In this document: positions 9,841 to 20,345 of the stretch, one piece after another | How positions within the stretch are numbered: position 1 is the stretch's first letter | How the letters are laid out: each line of letters opens with the position of its first letter | NCBI GenBank assembly: GCA_020650975.1 | Contig: JAIPMN010007323.1 | Span: 1 to 26,953 of the forward strand | DNA: 26,953 bases | Reading direction: 5' to 3' | Origin: Apostichopus californicus | Taxonomy: Eukaryota; Echinodermata; Holothuroidea; Aspidochirotida; Stichopodidae | Made by a program: the position numbers and the translations under genes | The notes under the pieces: generated by a model | Seen by the model: only the letters and a program-made list of their open reading frames with translations | Told to the model about the DNA's origin: nothing | Database searches by the model: none

Positions 9841-11064
9841 AGTCTGATTCTTGGGGTATTTATACACACGGGCAGTCAAGATGCTGGAATGCTGGTGTCT
9901 GGTGGTTTAAGACTTCCTGCCTTGTTTGGCTTGAATGAATCGGCTTCTTCCAAGTGTACTCAAAAGAAACACAGGCCCCTTTTGTCACGGCACATCGGCT
10001 AATATTCCTGTCTAAACATGACTCCTGCTCTCATGGGGGAGGGGGGGGGGAGTTAGGAAGGGATGACACAGTATTTGAGACTAATTGATGCAATCCATAA
10101 AGCTTTAATTAGGACAACCAATCTTTCTCTGGCCATTCGCAGAGACACCATGGATGAGTTGGCAAAGAATTTGAGACATGTCAATGTGGGTATTACAAGC
10201 TGCCTGTCCATCTGAACCAGGCTTTCATGATTATTGCCTCATTACCAACTAGGCTGGCCCTGTCAGAACTTCTAAGTTTCTTTGTCAATAATGACTTTAA
10301 ACCTACTTTCTACTTTCATGGGTTGTATGACATAATTAAAACTGGCTGTAGCATCAGAAAAAAACTGATCAATATATTAGGACTGACATATATCAGAGTG
10401 ACCTCTTGTAAACTCAAAGAGCTTTCTTGACCTTAACCAAACTTAATTGTGTTTATACCTGTCTCCTGCAACACTTGACCATCTTGATGCCAAAACATAT
10501 TCAAACTAAGCTGCCCACAGGAGCAGTAGTCCATAAACGGATTGACAGGCTGATAGACTGAAATATATGCAGTGACAATCCCAATTAAGTAGAAAGGTAA
10601 AATATTAGAGAAACAACCTCAGAATTCTATCATTTTATCTCTATCTTGATACACTTAGGCCCTCAATTTCTATGACAAAATATGTACTAATGTAGTGATC
10701 TATTATATTTGTGGGGCAAAATTGCTAACATATTAAAATTAACCAAAAAATATTACATCTCATCTGATGTGTATGTGTACGCTACTGTTTGCATGCATTA
10801 GGTCGATTAAGGGCGAGAATTATCGGTTACTAAGCATCAGTAATGACAACAGATTATTTATTTATGGATCTCATCACTTCTAGCTAGATTGTAAAAGGCC
10901 CTGGGCACTTTTAAAGGCAGAATTTGTACAAGAAAGGAACTCTTCAGTGTCTTTAGTGGCCAAATTATTATATAAAGATAGATGACATAATTTGTGATAT
11001 TAGTTGTTATGCAAAATTCAAGTAAATATTTCCAGTACACGAAATATACAAAGAACACTTTTAG
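9841..11064. other. Intron sequence with a G-run
   Basis: A G-rich run (GGGGGA then ten G) lies at 10035-10050. The stretch 10080-10440 is free of visible repeats and carries homeodomain-type cores (for example CTTTAATTAGG near 10104), but no feature can be claimed. No gene was recognised. Confidence 0.5.
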
Positions 11065-11690
11065 ACAACGCCATAGCTGCGTATGCATGTGCAGTATGCT
11101 TGTATGCATCGGTGTGTGCATGGGTGTGTTTGTATACACAGGTAGGTATGTGTGTGTGTATCGTGCATGTGTGTGTGCATGTATGCCTGTGTGTGCAAAG
11201 GTGTTGGCATGGGTGTGTGTGTAAGTATACATAGGTAGGTATGTAAGTGTGTATGAATGTCAATTTGTGTGCACAGGTGTAGGCATTGGTGTGTATATGT
11301 ATAAATAGGTATTTGTGTATGCATGTATGCGTGTCTGTGTGTGTGCACGGGTGTAGGCATGGGTGTGTTTATGTATACCTAGGTACGGTAGGTATATATT
11401 TTTTTAATATAAATGTCAGTTGGTGTGCACAGGGGTAGGCATTGGTGTGCGTATATAGGTATTTGTCTATGCGTGTATGTATGTCAGTTTGTGTGCACAT
11501 GTGTAGGCATAAGTGTGTGTATCTGTACAAACACGTTAAGTGTGTGCGTGTATGTATGTCAGTTTGCATGCACGTGTGTAGGCATGGGTGTGTGTATCTA
11601 TACAAACACGTTCGTGTGTATGGATGTATGTATGTCAGCTTTGTGTGCATTTGTAGTACGCATGTACGTCAGTTTGTGTGAACCTATACA
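11065..11690. repeat. TG-rich tandem array, unit about 75 bp, roughly eight copies
   Basis: The segment GTGTGCAC..GTGTAGGCAT.GGTGTG recurs at about 75-bp intervals (GTAGGCAT at 11279, 11353, 11435, 11503 and 11579), mixed with GTATGTATGTCAGTTTGTG. The strong purine/pyrimidine alternation makes this a candidate Z-DNA stretch. Long ORFs on both strands (Cys/Val-rich on plus, His/Thr-rich on minus) come from the TG composition and are not genes. Confidence 0.9.
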
Positions 11691-12316
11691 TAGACACATG
11701 ATCATTTTGGCTGATAACTATTTGTGTAAGCGCTGTATATAATCTATGATATTATTTAAGTACATGCCACGTACTACTATAATGCCAAACAGGCAGGTCA
11801 ATACTCTACATAGTAATAACCCTCCAACACAAACTAATGAGAAAGTTCCTTCGTCTTCATTGATTCTTTAATCAATGGATTGATGAGTCACTCAGACAAT
11901 GTTATTTAAACTTCATTGAAAAGTAAGAAAAACTGAACGCTTTCATTAGAAGATGGGCAAAATGAAGAATAAAAAGTTCAGAAGGATAGATACTTTGATT
12001 GGATATTATGTATAGTATCCAAGCTCCATCTGAAATATTCAATTGCACTCGCTATTCATGTATCTAAACGTCATCACCTTACAAAAGAGCAGCTTCAAAT
12101 AACAATGGAACAATCCACAAAAAGGACTTGAAATTTTGCAAGAAATATTTGCTACAAGTGATTACAGGGAGTAGACATGTGTACTACTTTAGTACACAGA
12201 GTGAAGGCAGAATCAAAACTTAATATACGACACCTTTGTGGCCTATCTGTCATGTTTTCCAAATTACCTGTCGGTGTTCTAGAGTGAAATAGCTACAAAT
12301 CATTTATGTAAATAAG
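11691..12316. other. AT-rich intron sequence
   Basis: Nothing recognised apart from the left TAAATAAG target duplication (12309-12316) of the following element. Confidence 0.55.
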
Positions 12317-12690
12317 CATAGGCGTAGGAGCCCAATTTGATTGGGGGGGGGGGGCTGTAACCACTTGCCCAAAAACTTTTTCGCGCTTTCTGCGCGTGTT
12401 CAACATGTTAATGTACATATCATATAGGCATGCGTCGGTTATGATATCGGATGCCAATCACATACAATCATTTTCTGTGTTATTACCCTACCATATTGGT
12501 TATAATTATTGGGGAAGTCGTTACACTAATAATGATAATAATCAGTTTAACCATTGAAATACACATTGCAAATTCTTTTTCTTTCAGTAGGTGCCCATAA
12601 AATTCTCAGCATATTGCCCGAATTTTCAAAAAAAAAATTGGGTTGGGGGCTGCAGCCCCCCCCCCCAGCCCCCCGCCTCCTATGCCTATT
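12317..12690. mobile_element. hAT-type MITE, 374 bp, with 8-bp target duplication
   Basis: The ends are inverted repeats: CATAGGCGTAGGAG from 12317, and AATAGGCATAGGAG read back from 12690. Inside them are mirrored homopolymers, a G-run near 12344-12354 and a C-run near 12656-12666. TAAATAAG flanks the element on both sides (12309-12316 and 12691-12698); an 8-bp duplication is the hAT superfamily signature. No transposase is present, so it was moved by an element elsewhere. The flanking copies are identical, which suggests the insertion is not ancient. Confidence 0.85.
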
Positions 12691-12698
12691 TAAATAAG

Positions 12699-13179
12699 AC
12701 AAATAGTTAGGGCAGCTAGCTCAAAGGGCCTGTGTGAATGGGGCATGTTAAATTCCTCTTCAGTTTGCACTCTTATTAAGCCAGTGTTTCATCAAGTCAA
12801 ACATTTGACTTGTAATTTGTGTTGAAACTTTTTCCAACAATCATCTTGTGCAATCATCTTACCATCCTCCATCAATATCAAAGTAATAAGATCCTGGTAC
12901 CTGGGAGTATAATTCGCTCACCAAAGTCACACCATGCATAAACACCAAAACATGATATAAATTTCATAAAGATTAAAAAGGCAACATCAAATCTAATTTT
13001 TTGGGACAGTTTTTTAGTATTAGATGAGAATGTTATAATTCTAGCTCTCTATACAATTGATTAATTTCAAAATCAACGAGTGAAATGCTTTAGAATATTT
13101 TGTATAAACCGAAATTATGATAACTCAGGAATGATAACTCGGGACTATGCCTGATAGTGGGAGGTGTTAGAGCTTACAA
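12699..13179. other. AT-rich intron sequence
   Basis: No supported feature. Confidence 0.5.
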
Positions 13180-13217
13180 GCAGCTGTTGGCATATATATG
13201 CCTTCTTCAGCAGCTGC
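13180..13217 (-). other. Inverted repeat with a degenerate hammerhead-like layout
   Basis: On the minus strand CTGAAGA (13210-13204) is followed by A, then the self-complementary hairpin GGCATATATATGCC (13202-13189), then AACAGCTGC. GCAGCTG and CAGCTGC also pair outside it. The layout resembles CUGANGA plus stem II, but the GAAA element is not recognisable. It is related in style to the motifs at 6745-7020 and 9806. It could simply be a chance palindrome. Confidence 0.35.
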
Positions 13218-13959
13218 ACTTTTTAATTTTCATGACATCTTCTTAAGCTCTTGCATCGTCACTTGTTAATCTTATTCTACTTCCTGCTGTCATCGAGAAG
13301 TTATTACCTCATACAGCCAACGATTCAATATTATAATAGATTAGAAATTGTCTCCAAATTTCTGCTTTCATAGATTTGCATGGCCTATAGACTCTTTTTA
13401 AGAAGTGCTGGATTCATTCAAACATTTGTTACATCCATTATAACATTTGCCCATATGAATCAATAAAGACATTGTCAGTAAAATGTGAAACATGAAGCGT
13501 TAAAACATAAATCAATATATACCCAATGTCGCCATCGTGCTAGTGACACGTGGATTGGGAGAGAAATTTGACTAGATTCAACATAATACTTAATAGAGAT
13601 GGAAACCATATGTTCAAAATTTAACTACTATTTTATTCTTCTACACACTTCAGCATTAAGTCTTTCAAAATGATATTTCTTTATCCAAACAGCCGTCTGA
13701 TATGAACAACCATTGTATTTTGTCATGATTCGTCTGAAAAGGACGAACCTTTTTTATTAAACAGGTTGTCAATGGAGATTACAAAAGGTTTCGTTATTCT
13801 TCATATTTTGAGGAAAACTGAAAGAGAGAACGAAAATGTGAAGGATATATTTAGTAATTTAAAGGAAACAGACCAACCATGATATTATAAGACCGGTATA
13901 GGTCTCAGGTAAGTTGTAATATGCTCTAATAATACAATTTGTTTTATTGCATGCATTGT
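13218..13959. other. AT-rich intron sequence
   Basis: No supported feature. Confidence 0.5.
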
Positions 13960-14118
13960 TCATTATTTTTTTTTCTTTTCTTATTGTCTTTGTATGGGGG
14001 GTCTGCTTCGTAAGATTGCCTCGGCTTTCTCAGACCTCCTCCACTTGTCACATACATTTTCTTCTATTATTGTGTAATATATTTTGAATGTGGAAACAAA
14101 TAAATGAAATGAAAGCAA
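13960..14118 (+). mobile_element. Possible LINE 3' tail fragment
   Basis: A T-rich stretch is followed by GTATGGGGGGTCTGCTTCGT, a GC-richer segment, then TTTTGAATGTGGAAACAAAT and an AAATGAAATGAAAG tail. This polarity (3' UTR, then a short A-rich tandem tail) is typical of CR1/L2/Jockey-type LINE ends. No coding part is attached, and the assignment rests on general resemblance. Confidence 0.35.
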
Positions 14119-14134
14119 AACTAAACAGAAAAAT

Positions 14135-14166
14135 GCACACACACAGACACGGACAGACAGACAGAC
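14135..14166. repeat. CA / ACAG microsatellite
   Basis: GCACACACACAGACACGGAC followed by (AGAC)n. Short simple repeat just downstream of the possible LINE tail. Confidence 0.9.
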
Positions 14167-15465
14167 AATTATCCATACATCAGTAGAAATGATCATTAAG
14201 ATGCGATTAAACCCCAAGAGATACTACTATATACCCAGAGTCAGGTTGCAGTCATTCACCCTCTACACCTGGTACTAGATGACCTAAACATAAAAAAAAG
14301 ACCGCTCCCTCTGGATAAAATTTTACTCCACTTGGTCTGACAGCTTGCATCAATTATAAAGCTTTATTAGCTCACTGGAAAACTAATTCTCTTGAAAGAT
14401 ATATGCTTGTGTATTATAGTAAACATTATACATATAACTCTAAACATTCCTCAAGAAACTTTATCAAAGCATGGGAGGAAAAATAGGGTGACGGATATTG
14501 TCGATTAAGGAGTCAGAAATAAGTGACAATTATATATTGGATATTTAAATTCTGATCGATATATGGTTCCTGGTATTTTCAAACATAAAGTTAAAGACTA
14601 GATATGTATGGTTCCTCATTTTAATAAACATTTAACTTTTAAGTTTTCACAGGTATATTTCCTCCAGGTATTAGTCATACAGATGATTTTCAGATGATTG
14701 TTCAAAATTCTTTCTATTAGATTTAATTGAATTATATTTAATAACAGCAAAGTAAGGACTCAGAGCAATTCTTTTTTACATTCAATGAAATTAATTAACA
14801 ACACTCTTGTGGGTTTGATGATTAATAAGTTTCCAATCTGTACATGAAGAGAGAATGTTGCATTTTCTAACAAATCAACCAATTATTTAACCAGAAATCC
14901 CACCAAATGAAAACATTGTGCATAAAAGTTCTAGTCTGAGTTACAATGCAGTTACTCCCATGTTTCCAAATTGTAATAGCTCTATACATTAGGACCTTGC
15001 CACTGTTAGATGAAATAACACCACTGATATAATTAATGTCCCAATCTTACAGTTGCCACGTACCACTGATTGCATGTATACATACAGACTATACATCCTA
15101 TGTGGGAAATTGACAGACCATGTCAGAGTTGATGCGATCTGTTTTTGTCTATGGTTATACCTCACTGCAGTTTAACTGTAGTGTGTTCAAGCATAACTAA
15201 TGTGGGTGACTGGTGGGATACCTATTTGAGGGTAATTTTAACTTGTCAGATGCTTAAACTGGCGTCTTTACAGAAACCTTCAGGTTGATGCTAATTGTTG
15301 ATATTATAAATGCAACCGAGCCTTCTTTTCAGTAACAAAATTATTTTAAATTTAACAATAAAATCATGAGAATATAGTGGAAAAAGAACTGCAAGAGATT
15401 TAAATGCTGATATTTCCCACACTGGATAATATGACACCACAAATAGTGGGCCGGTAACATCATGG
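14167..15465. other. AT-rich intron sequence
   Basis: No exon, RNA gene or transposon was recognised across this 1.3-kb stretch. Confidence 0.5.
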
Positions 15466-16068
15466 TTGTCACAACACTTAATCCACCTAGATCCCAAGAA
15501 GGCCGGTCATATGGTTGTCACAATCTTTAATCCACCAAAATCCCAAGGAGGCTCTTCACATTATGGATTTCACAATCCAATAATCCACCTTTATTCCAAG
15601 GAGAAGGCTGGTCACATTGTTGATGTCAAAATCCTTAATCCACCTAGATCCCAAGGAGGAGACTGGTCACATTATGGTTGTCACAACCCTTAATCCACCT
15701 AGATCCCAAGGAGGCTGGTCACATTATGAATGTCACAACCCTTAATCCACCTAGATCCCAAGGAGGAGGCCAGTCACATTATGGATGTCACAACCCTTAG
15801 TCCACCTACACCCCAAGGAGGAGGCCAGTCACATTATGGATGTTATAATCCTTAATCCACCTAGATCCCAAGGAGGCTGGTCACATTATGAATGTCACAA
15901 CCCTTAATCCACCTAGATCCCAAGGAGGAGGCCAGTCACATTATGGATGTCACAACCCTTAGTCCACCTACACCCCAAGGAGGAGGCCAGTCACATTATG
16001 GATGTTATAATCCTTAATCCACCTAGATCCCAAGGAGGCCAGTCACATTATGGTTGTCACAGCCCTTA
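15466..16068. repeat. 50-57 bp minisatellite with a 162-bp higher-order repeat
   Basis: About eleven units of the type CACAACCCTTAATCCACCTA then GATCCCAAGGAGG(AGG)CTGGTCACATTATGGATGT. From 15710 three successive unit types (GGCTGG..GAATGT, GGCCAG..GGATGTCACAA, TACACCCC..GTTATAATCC) form a block that repeats almost exactly from 15872, a 162-bp offset. The leftmost units are more diverged. The plus-strand ORF at 15466-15693 is the repeat read through. Confidence 0.93.
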
Positions 16069-16096
16069 ATATATATAAATTCCCCCTCAAAAATAA

Positions 16097-16380
16097 AAAT
16101 TACACATAGAATATAAGACCCATTTCTTTACTTGTTCATTTGATTGTTTTGCCTACTCTGCTCCTCATCTGTGGAACCATTTACCAGACCACATCAGAGT
16201 ATGTACTGAACTTTCTATGTTTAAGGGATACCTAAAGACCCATCTCTTTACTTGTTCATTTGATTGTTTTGCCTACTCTGCAATATGGATTTATGTAAGA
16301 AACGCTCTTAATTAGCTGACATAGCCAGGACAAATTGAGGGCTGGCTAATTTATCATAATAAATAATATAATAAATATGC
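16097..16380 (+). mobile_element. LINE fragment: C-terminus of a CR1/L2/Jockey-like reverse transcriptase plus 3' tail
   Basis: An open frame at 16097-16315 encodes SAPHLWNHLPDHIR, then MFKGYLKTHLF, the conserved C-terminal signature of many non-LTR retrotransposon ORF2 proteins (A.(R/H)LWN.LP..IR......FK..LKTHLF). The frame ends at TAG 16313-16315. A short 3' region and an AATAAATAATATAATAAATA tail follow to about 16380, as in such LINEs. The rest of the element is absent, so it is 5'-truncated. Oddly, about 47 bp (KTHFFTCSFDCFAYSA) occur twice exactly 120 bp apart (from 16115 and 16235), keeping the reading frame. The fragment abuts the minisatellite ending at 16068. Clade is not resolved. 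Confidence 0.75.
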
Positions 16381-17520
16381 TGAAATATCTAACAATGGGA
16401 AAGAATATGATGGCCCCTTAAGTTGGAAATTACCAAGGCCAAATGGCCTGGCCCTCATAAGACCTTATTTCCAGCAGTGATGATATTCAGCTGCATAACC
16501 GTCAATGCCTGGAATGCTACTTTAAGGCAAAGTCTTCTCTGCAGGTCTGATTATTAATATCATTCAAAATTTTTGATAAGCGTTTTAATTCATTTAAACC
16601 AATCAGTGAACCAGTAGTGCATTGTTAACGCAGATCTTCTGACATCGTTAAGGGAAGATGTGATTGACCTCTGTGCTGCTTCAGACGTTCTATCTTAGAA
16701 CTAAATGGTGAGCTAGTCTACCTACAACAGCCACTATGAAGCTGGCAAGCCTTGCCTTCCCTCATTAGTTTCCCAAAACTAATTACTGACTTGAAATGAT
16801 ATTTGGATTAATTAGCTTTACTGGTTTGAAGTGATTACTTTTATCATAGCAGAGACACAACAATATTTATAAAAGTTATGATCGAGGAAGGATTATCATA
16901 TGACATCAAAACAACTAATTATGAAGATAAATGAGCCCAAAAATATAATATAACAAAATACAGAATTACTGCACAGCTTTTACATTAACAGCCTTAGCCA
17001 CTTCCTCGGTGCTTTATAATGTTTGATGTTAGAGCATTGCATTCAGTGAAACTAATCACTAGGCAACAATTTCAACTATCCTAAAAGTACATCCTCTAAT
17101 GTGAATATCTTAATATTATACTGACTCTTCAATCTCAAGCAGAAACACAAGGATTATTGGAGCAAACTTAATGTTTTTGATATTTAACTTTAAGTTTAAG
17201 TTTCTTCAACAGCAATAGTTTGATATCATGTCAAGATTTTAATCCTAGACCTACTATAAAGTAATTAAAGTTGATGAAAGCCTGCAATAGTCTGCTGTTT
17301 CTTCCATCTTATTCCTAATTTGTGCAGATGTTCATAGCACATATACAGTAATAATACGCATATAATATTCATATTTGCATCTTTTCTGTTTTGGGGAGAA
17401 AATGCAACAAGTTTTGTTTGTTTGTTGGCATCTTAGTTCTACATCATTATGCCTGGTCAATTATTGCTACTTAAATGTCTTCAGGTAATATTGATAAAAA
17501 ATAATGATGAAGATTAATAT
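16381..17520. other. Repeat-poor intron sequence with clustered TAATTA cores
   Basis: No gene was recognised. The stretch 16740-16860 has CATTAG, CTAATTAC and TTAATTAG (homeodomain-type cores) within about 60 bp and lacks visible repeats. This fits an intronic regulatory element but does not prove one. Confidence 0.35.
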
Positions 17521-17558
17521 AGCGCCACTCCAGGAAACTAGTAACTGCCCATGGCGCT
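17521..17558. repeat. Inverted repeat AGCGCCA...TGGCGCT
   Basis: Seven-base perfect arms (17521-17527 and 17552-17558) around a 24-bp loop in otherwise AT-rich DNA. The surrounding TTAATATAGCGCCAC...GGCGCTTCACA resembles a dispersed repeat seen in many marine invertebrate genomes (recall only); the family is unknown to me. Confidence 0.45.
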
Positions 17559-18295
17559 TCACAAAGTGGGAAGCATCGACACGTGAAATGCGCAACAGAA
17601 AAACTTAGTCTTCAGTAAACTATTAATTAAACACTTAATTACCCAATCTACTTAAAGACCTACTGTATGCTAACACAGTTATTTATCTATTTGTATAAAC
17701 AATCGTACAATCGTACCATAAAGAAAGTTCCAGCGAATTGCTGCCTCTCAACCCGCTATACCCTCATTCACTGGCCAAACATGATGAGACTTTTTGTCTT
17801 GCATTCATCATAGCTGATTAGCATCTGATTTGCATCTGATTTGCATACAACAATACCAGGTCGTGTGATCCAGATCTACTTTCTGGTGAATATGCCTTCC
17901 TGTATTGCTTCATCTTTAGAGAGATGACTTTAAATCTTTGTAGTTGAGAAGATTCAATTTATGTCAAATTTATATAAATTATTATCCCAGGAGCCTTAGC
18001 AACTAGCATCTGCACTTTACAAGAACCTTTTCAGCTGTACTTTTCTACACCAAGACATCAAAACCCTGTTCCTAAAATAAACTTAACAAAAAAATCCATC
18101 AAATTTTTCACTTAAGATGTCATCGAGGAAGTACTTCAAGTTAGACAACTTTAGGAAATTAATTAATCACATTTTTTTAATTTGTTTAAAGCATGTCTGT
18201 AATCTAACACTAGGAGCAACACTTATATAACAAAAATTTGCAAACCTTATCAACATTAGAAAACTGACTGCCAAGTATTAAATTTTGTAGGAGCA
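17559..18295. other. AT-rich intron sequence
   Basis: A short tandem (GCATCTGATTT)2 lies near 17821-17842. Nothing else was recognised. Confidence 0.5.
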
Positions 18296-18372
18296 GGATT
18301 CAAACCAGGCAGTGACCTCAAGCAGACCACACGACCGGTAACCCCCCCCCCCTACCGCCTGGGGGTCACTGC
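18296..18372. repeat. Imperfect inverted repeat around a C-run, possible repeat fragment
   Basis: GCAGTGACC (18309-18317) and GGTCACTGC (18364-18372) are exact reverse complements, flanking a run of eleven C at 18342-18352. On the minus strand GGTTTGAATCC (18306-18296) looks like a tRNA B box. The expected A box is too close, so no tRNA or intact SINE head is claimed. Confidence 0.4.
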
Positions 18373-19985
18373 TTCAAATCTCCCAAACTTTTTCTTGGTC
18401 TTTCAGACATTTTATTAAAGTATAAACCACAGGTGGGCAAAGTTTTGCTCATACACAAAATTCTGAGGAGCTCTAAACGCAAGCAATGCATTTTCCTAAC
18501 CATAACTCAACAGAGTGAAAATGAATTCACTGAATCATCCAAAAGAGAAACTCAAAATGTGCGGAGATTTTTATACCCGGCTTAATTAATTATGATACCT
18601 CAGTAAACCAGATGGACGATATAAAGGTTGAATGTAGGATCTTTTAGCTACTATATAATCTAATATTTCTAGGTTATCTATATATATATATATATATTTT
18701 TTTTTCTGTTAGAAGAGTTGGTTGATCATGAAGTGTTGCAACCACACTGATTAGATAAAAACTTTCACTATGGCTGGCAAGATCAATTTTGGTGCCCACG
18801 CCTCTCTTGATCAGACTGCAGTATGAAAGAAAAGTGTTTTTGTAAATGTGTTTAATACAATATAAATTTGTCATTAAAAGAATAGGTTTTATATCTACAT
18901 CATTTGAAGAGATGAATCATTCAGTAAGATATATATATGCTGTTTAATATTTTTGATGCACTGTGACACATCGCTAGCTGCTAGGCAACCAATCGTCTGC
19001 ATTATTAAGACATATTAAGATATCACATTTCAAAACTGTTTGCAAACTTTGTAGCTATATTACATTTTTCTAACCTTGGCCAAAAGTCAAGTGTGTGTCT
19101 GAAGCATTATCTAAATTTTGTACATTAAGCTCAAAGACTAAATATGATTAAGCCATTCACAGCGGAGCTGCTGAAAGAAGCCCCCGATCTTAAGCAGGTT
19201 GCAAATGCAGCGAGAGCAGATACTATGTGCAGTCAAGCAATAACTAATTTGCTGATAGCGTCGTCCATCCTCATCATCAGCCTCCTCCTCCTCTTCGCAG
19301 ATGCAGCTTCATCATGCTGCAGATGCAATGAAAACATTAATTACGGTTTTCTCATCAGCTGCTTTTCTCTGATAAGATGGCTTTCTTCTGAGAAGCTTAT
19401 AACAGATCTGGATGGATCTAGTCCTTTGGTTTCTTGTCTTATGTATGTGTGTGTGTGTGTGTAGTTCTCCAAGGTATTGTTCGGGGGCAACTTCAAATTA
19501 ACTATGATGTAATATCTATTTATATACATTCTGAATATTAACTATGATTTTAACTGTTATGTATATCAGTCTTGATGAATGTTGAATGAAACAGATCCCT
19601 TTGTTACGTCTGTTCGGTCCCTTTCTGTTTATTTTTAAATCAATATGGACAGTTCATAGTGACTCATTCACCCTATAGTGACTATGTTCAACTTGATACC
19701 AATATGAAACATTATTAAAAACCATATTTCATAGATATATGTTGTTATTGTATATATACTGTACGTATGTGTATTGATTGCATGGTAGGCGGGACTGCAT
19801 GCACAGACAGGTTTTCACCAGGTGATCTCAAAGTAGTCAAGATATCTATTTCAGGAAGCAAAAAACACCATTTTCCATAATCTTATGTTCTTTACATTAA
19901 ATTCCCAGTAGACTTTTATTCACAGATTGACCTAGAGGTAAACTGGTCGTATGTTTCAAGATGCAAAGACAAGATGTACTTTTAA
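18373..19985. other. Intron sequence with simple repeats
   Basis: Contains a (TA)n-T tract at 18677-18706 and a (TG)n run at 19445-19462. A 106-aa plus-strand ORF (19144-19464) with one hydrophobic stretch sits in slightly GC-richer sequence, but it has no homology I recognise and its end is the TG repeat. It is not called as a gene. Confidence 0.5.
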
Positions 19986-20345
19986 AGGCACTGAAGACTC
20001 GCCCCAAACCGCTTGCCGCGCTCTGAAAAAGTTAACTTTCCGTTGCTTGCAAGTGAAGTTTTCTGCTTGTCACTACAAAATGCAGACAGTAATGAAATGT
20101 GATACCTTGTTATCTTTTCTCTAGACCTGAGATGTCCATCGCGGCTATGTTCACTGTGTTGTGGGTATTGACCGTAACTGTATGTATTGACTGTAGTACA
20201 TTAGGGTCTAATTATCGATGGTAGCAAGCTGTGTGTGTATTTTCTGGGATCAATGGTGGTGTCTAACACTTCTGTTACACCTCATTCGAAACTAGGTCAT
20301 ATTACCAGCATGAGAAGTTTCTTTGTGTGCGAGTCTTCACACCCT
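19986..20345. mobile_element. TTAA-flanked MITE (piggyBac-type target), 360 bp
   Basis: The left end AGGCACTGAAGACTCGC (from 19986) matches the right end read in reverse complement, AGGGTGTGAAGACTCGC (from 20345). Both are bordered by TTAA (19982-19985 and 20346-20349), the piggyBac target duplication. The interior is GC-richer than its surroundings and encodes nothing. The end sequence is one I associate with dispersed repeats in sea-cucumber genomes (recall, not searched). The superfamily rests on TTAA alone and could be wrong. Confidence 0.75.

Noticed and set aside
10858-11742. His/Thr-rich and Cys/Val-rich ORFs on both strands
   Set aside because: Open frames produced by TG/CA composition of the tandem array.
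18296-18330. tRNA-like B box (GGTTTGAATCC) and A-box-like sequence on the minus strand
   Set aside because: The boxes are only about 10 bp apart instead of about 30, with no cloverleaf; not a tRNA and not a convincing SINE head.
19144-19464. 106-aa plus-strand ORF with a hydrophobic stretch (LLIASSILIISLLLLF)
   Set aside because: It looks like a short membrane protein but ends in a TG microsatellite, has no family resemblance, and lies within an intron of the other strand. Chance is the simpler view.
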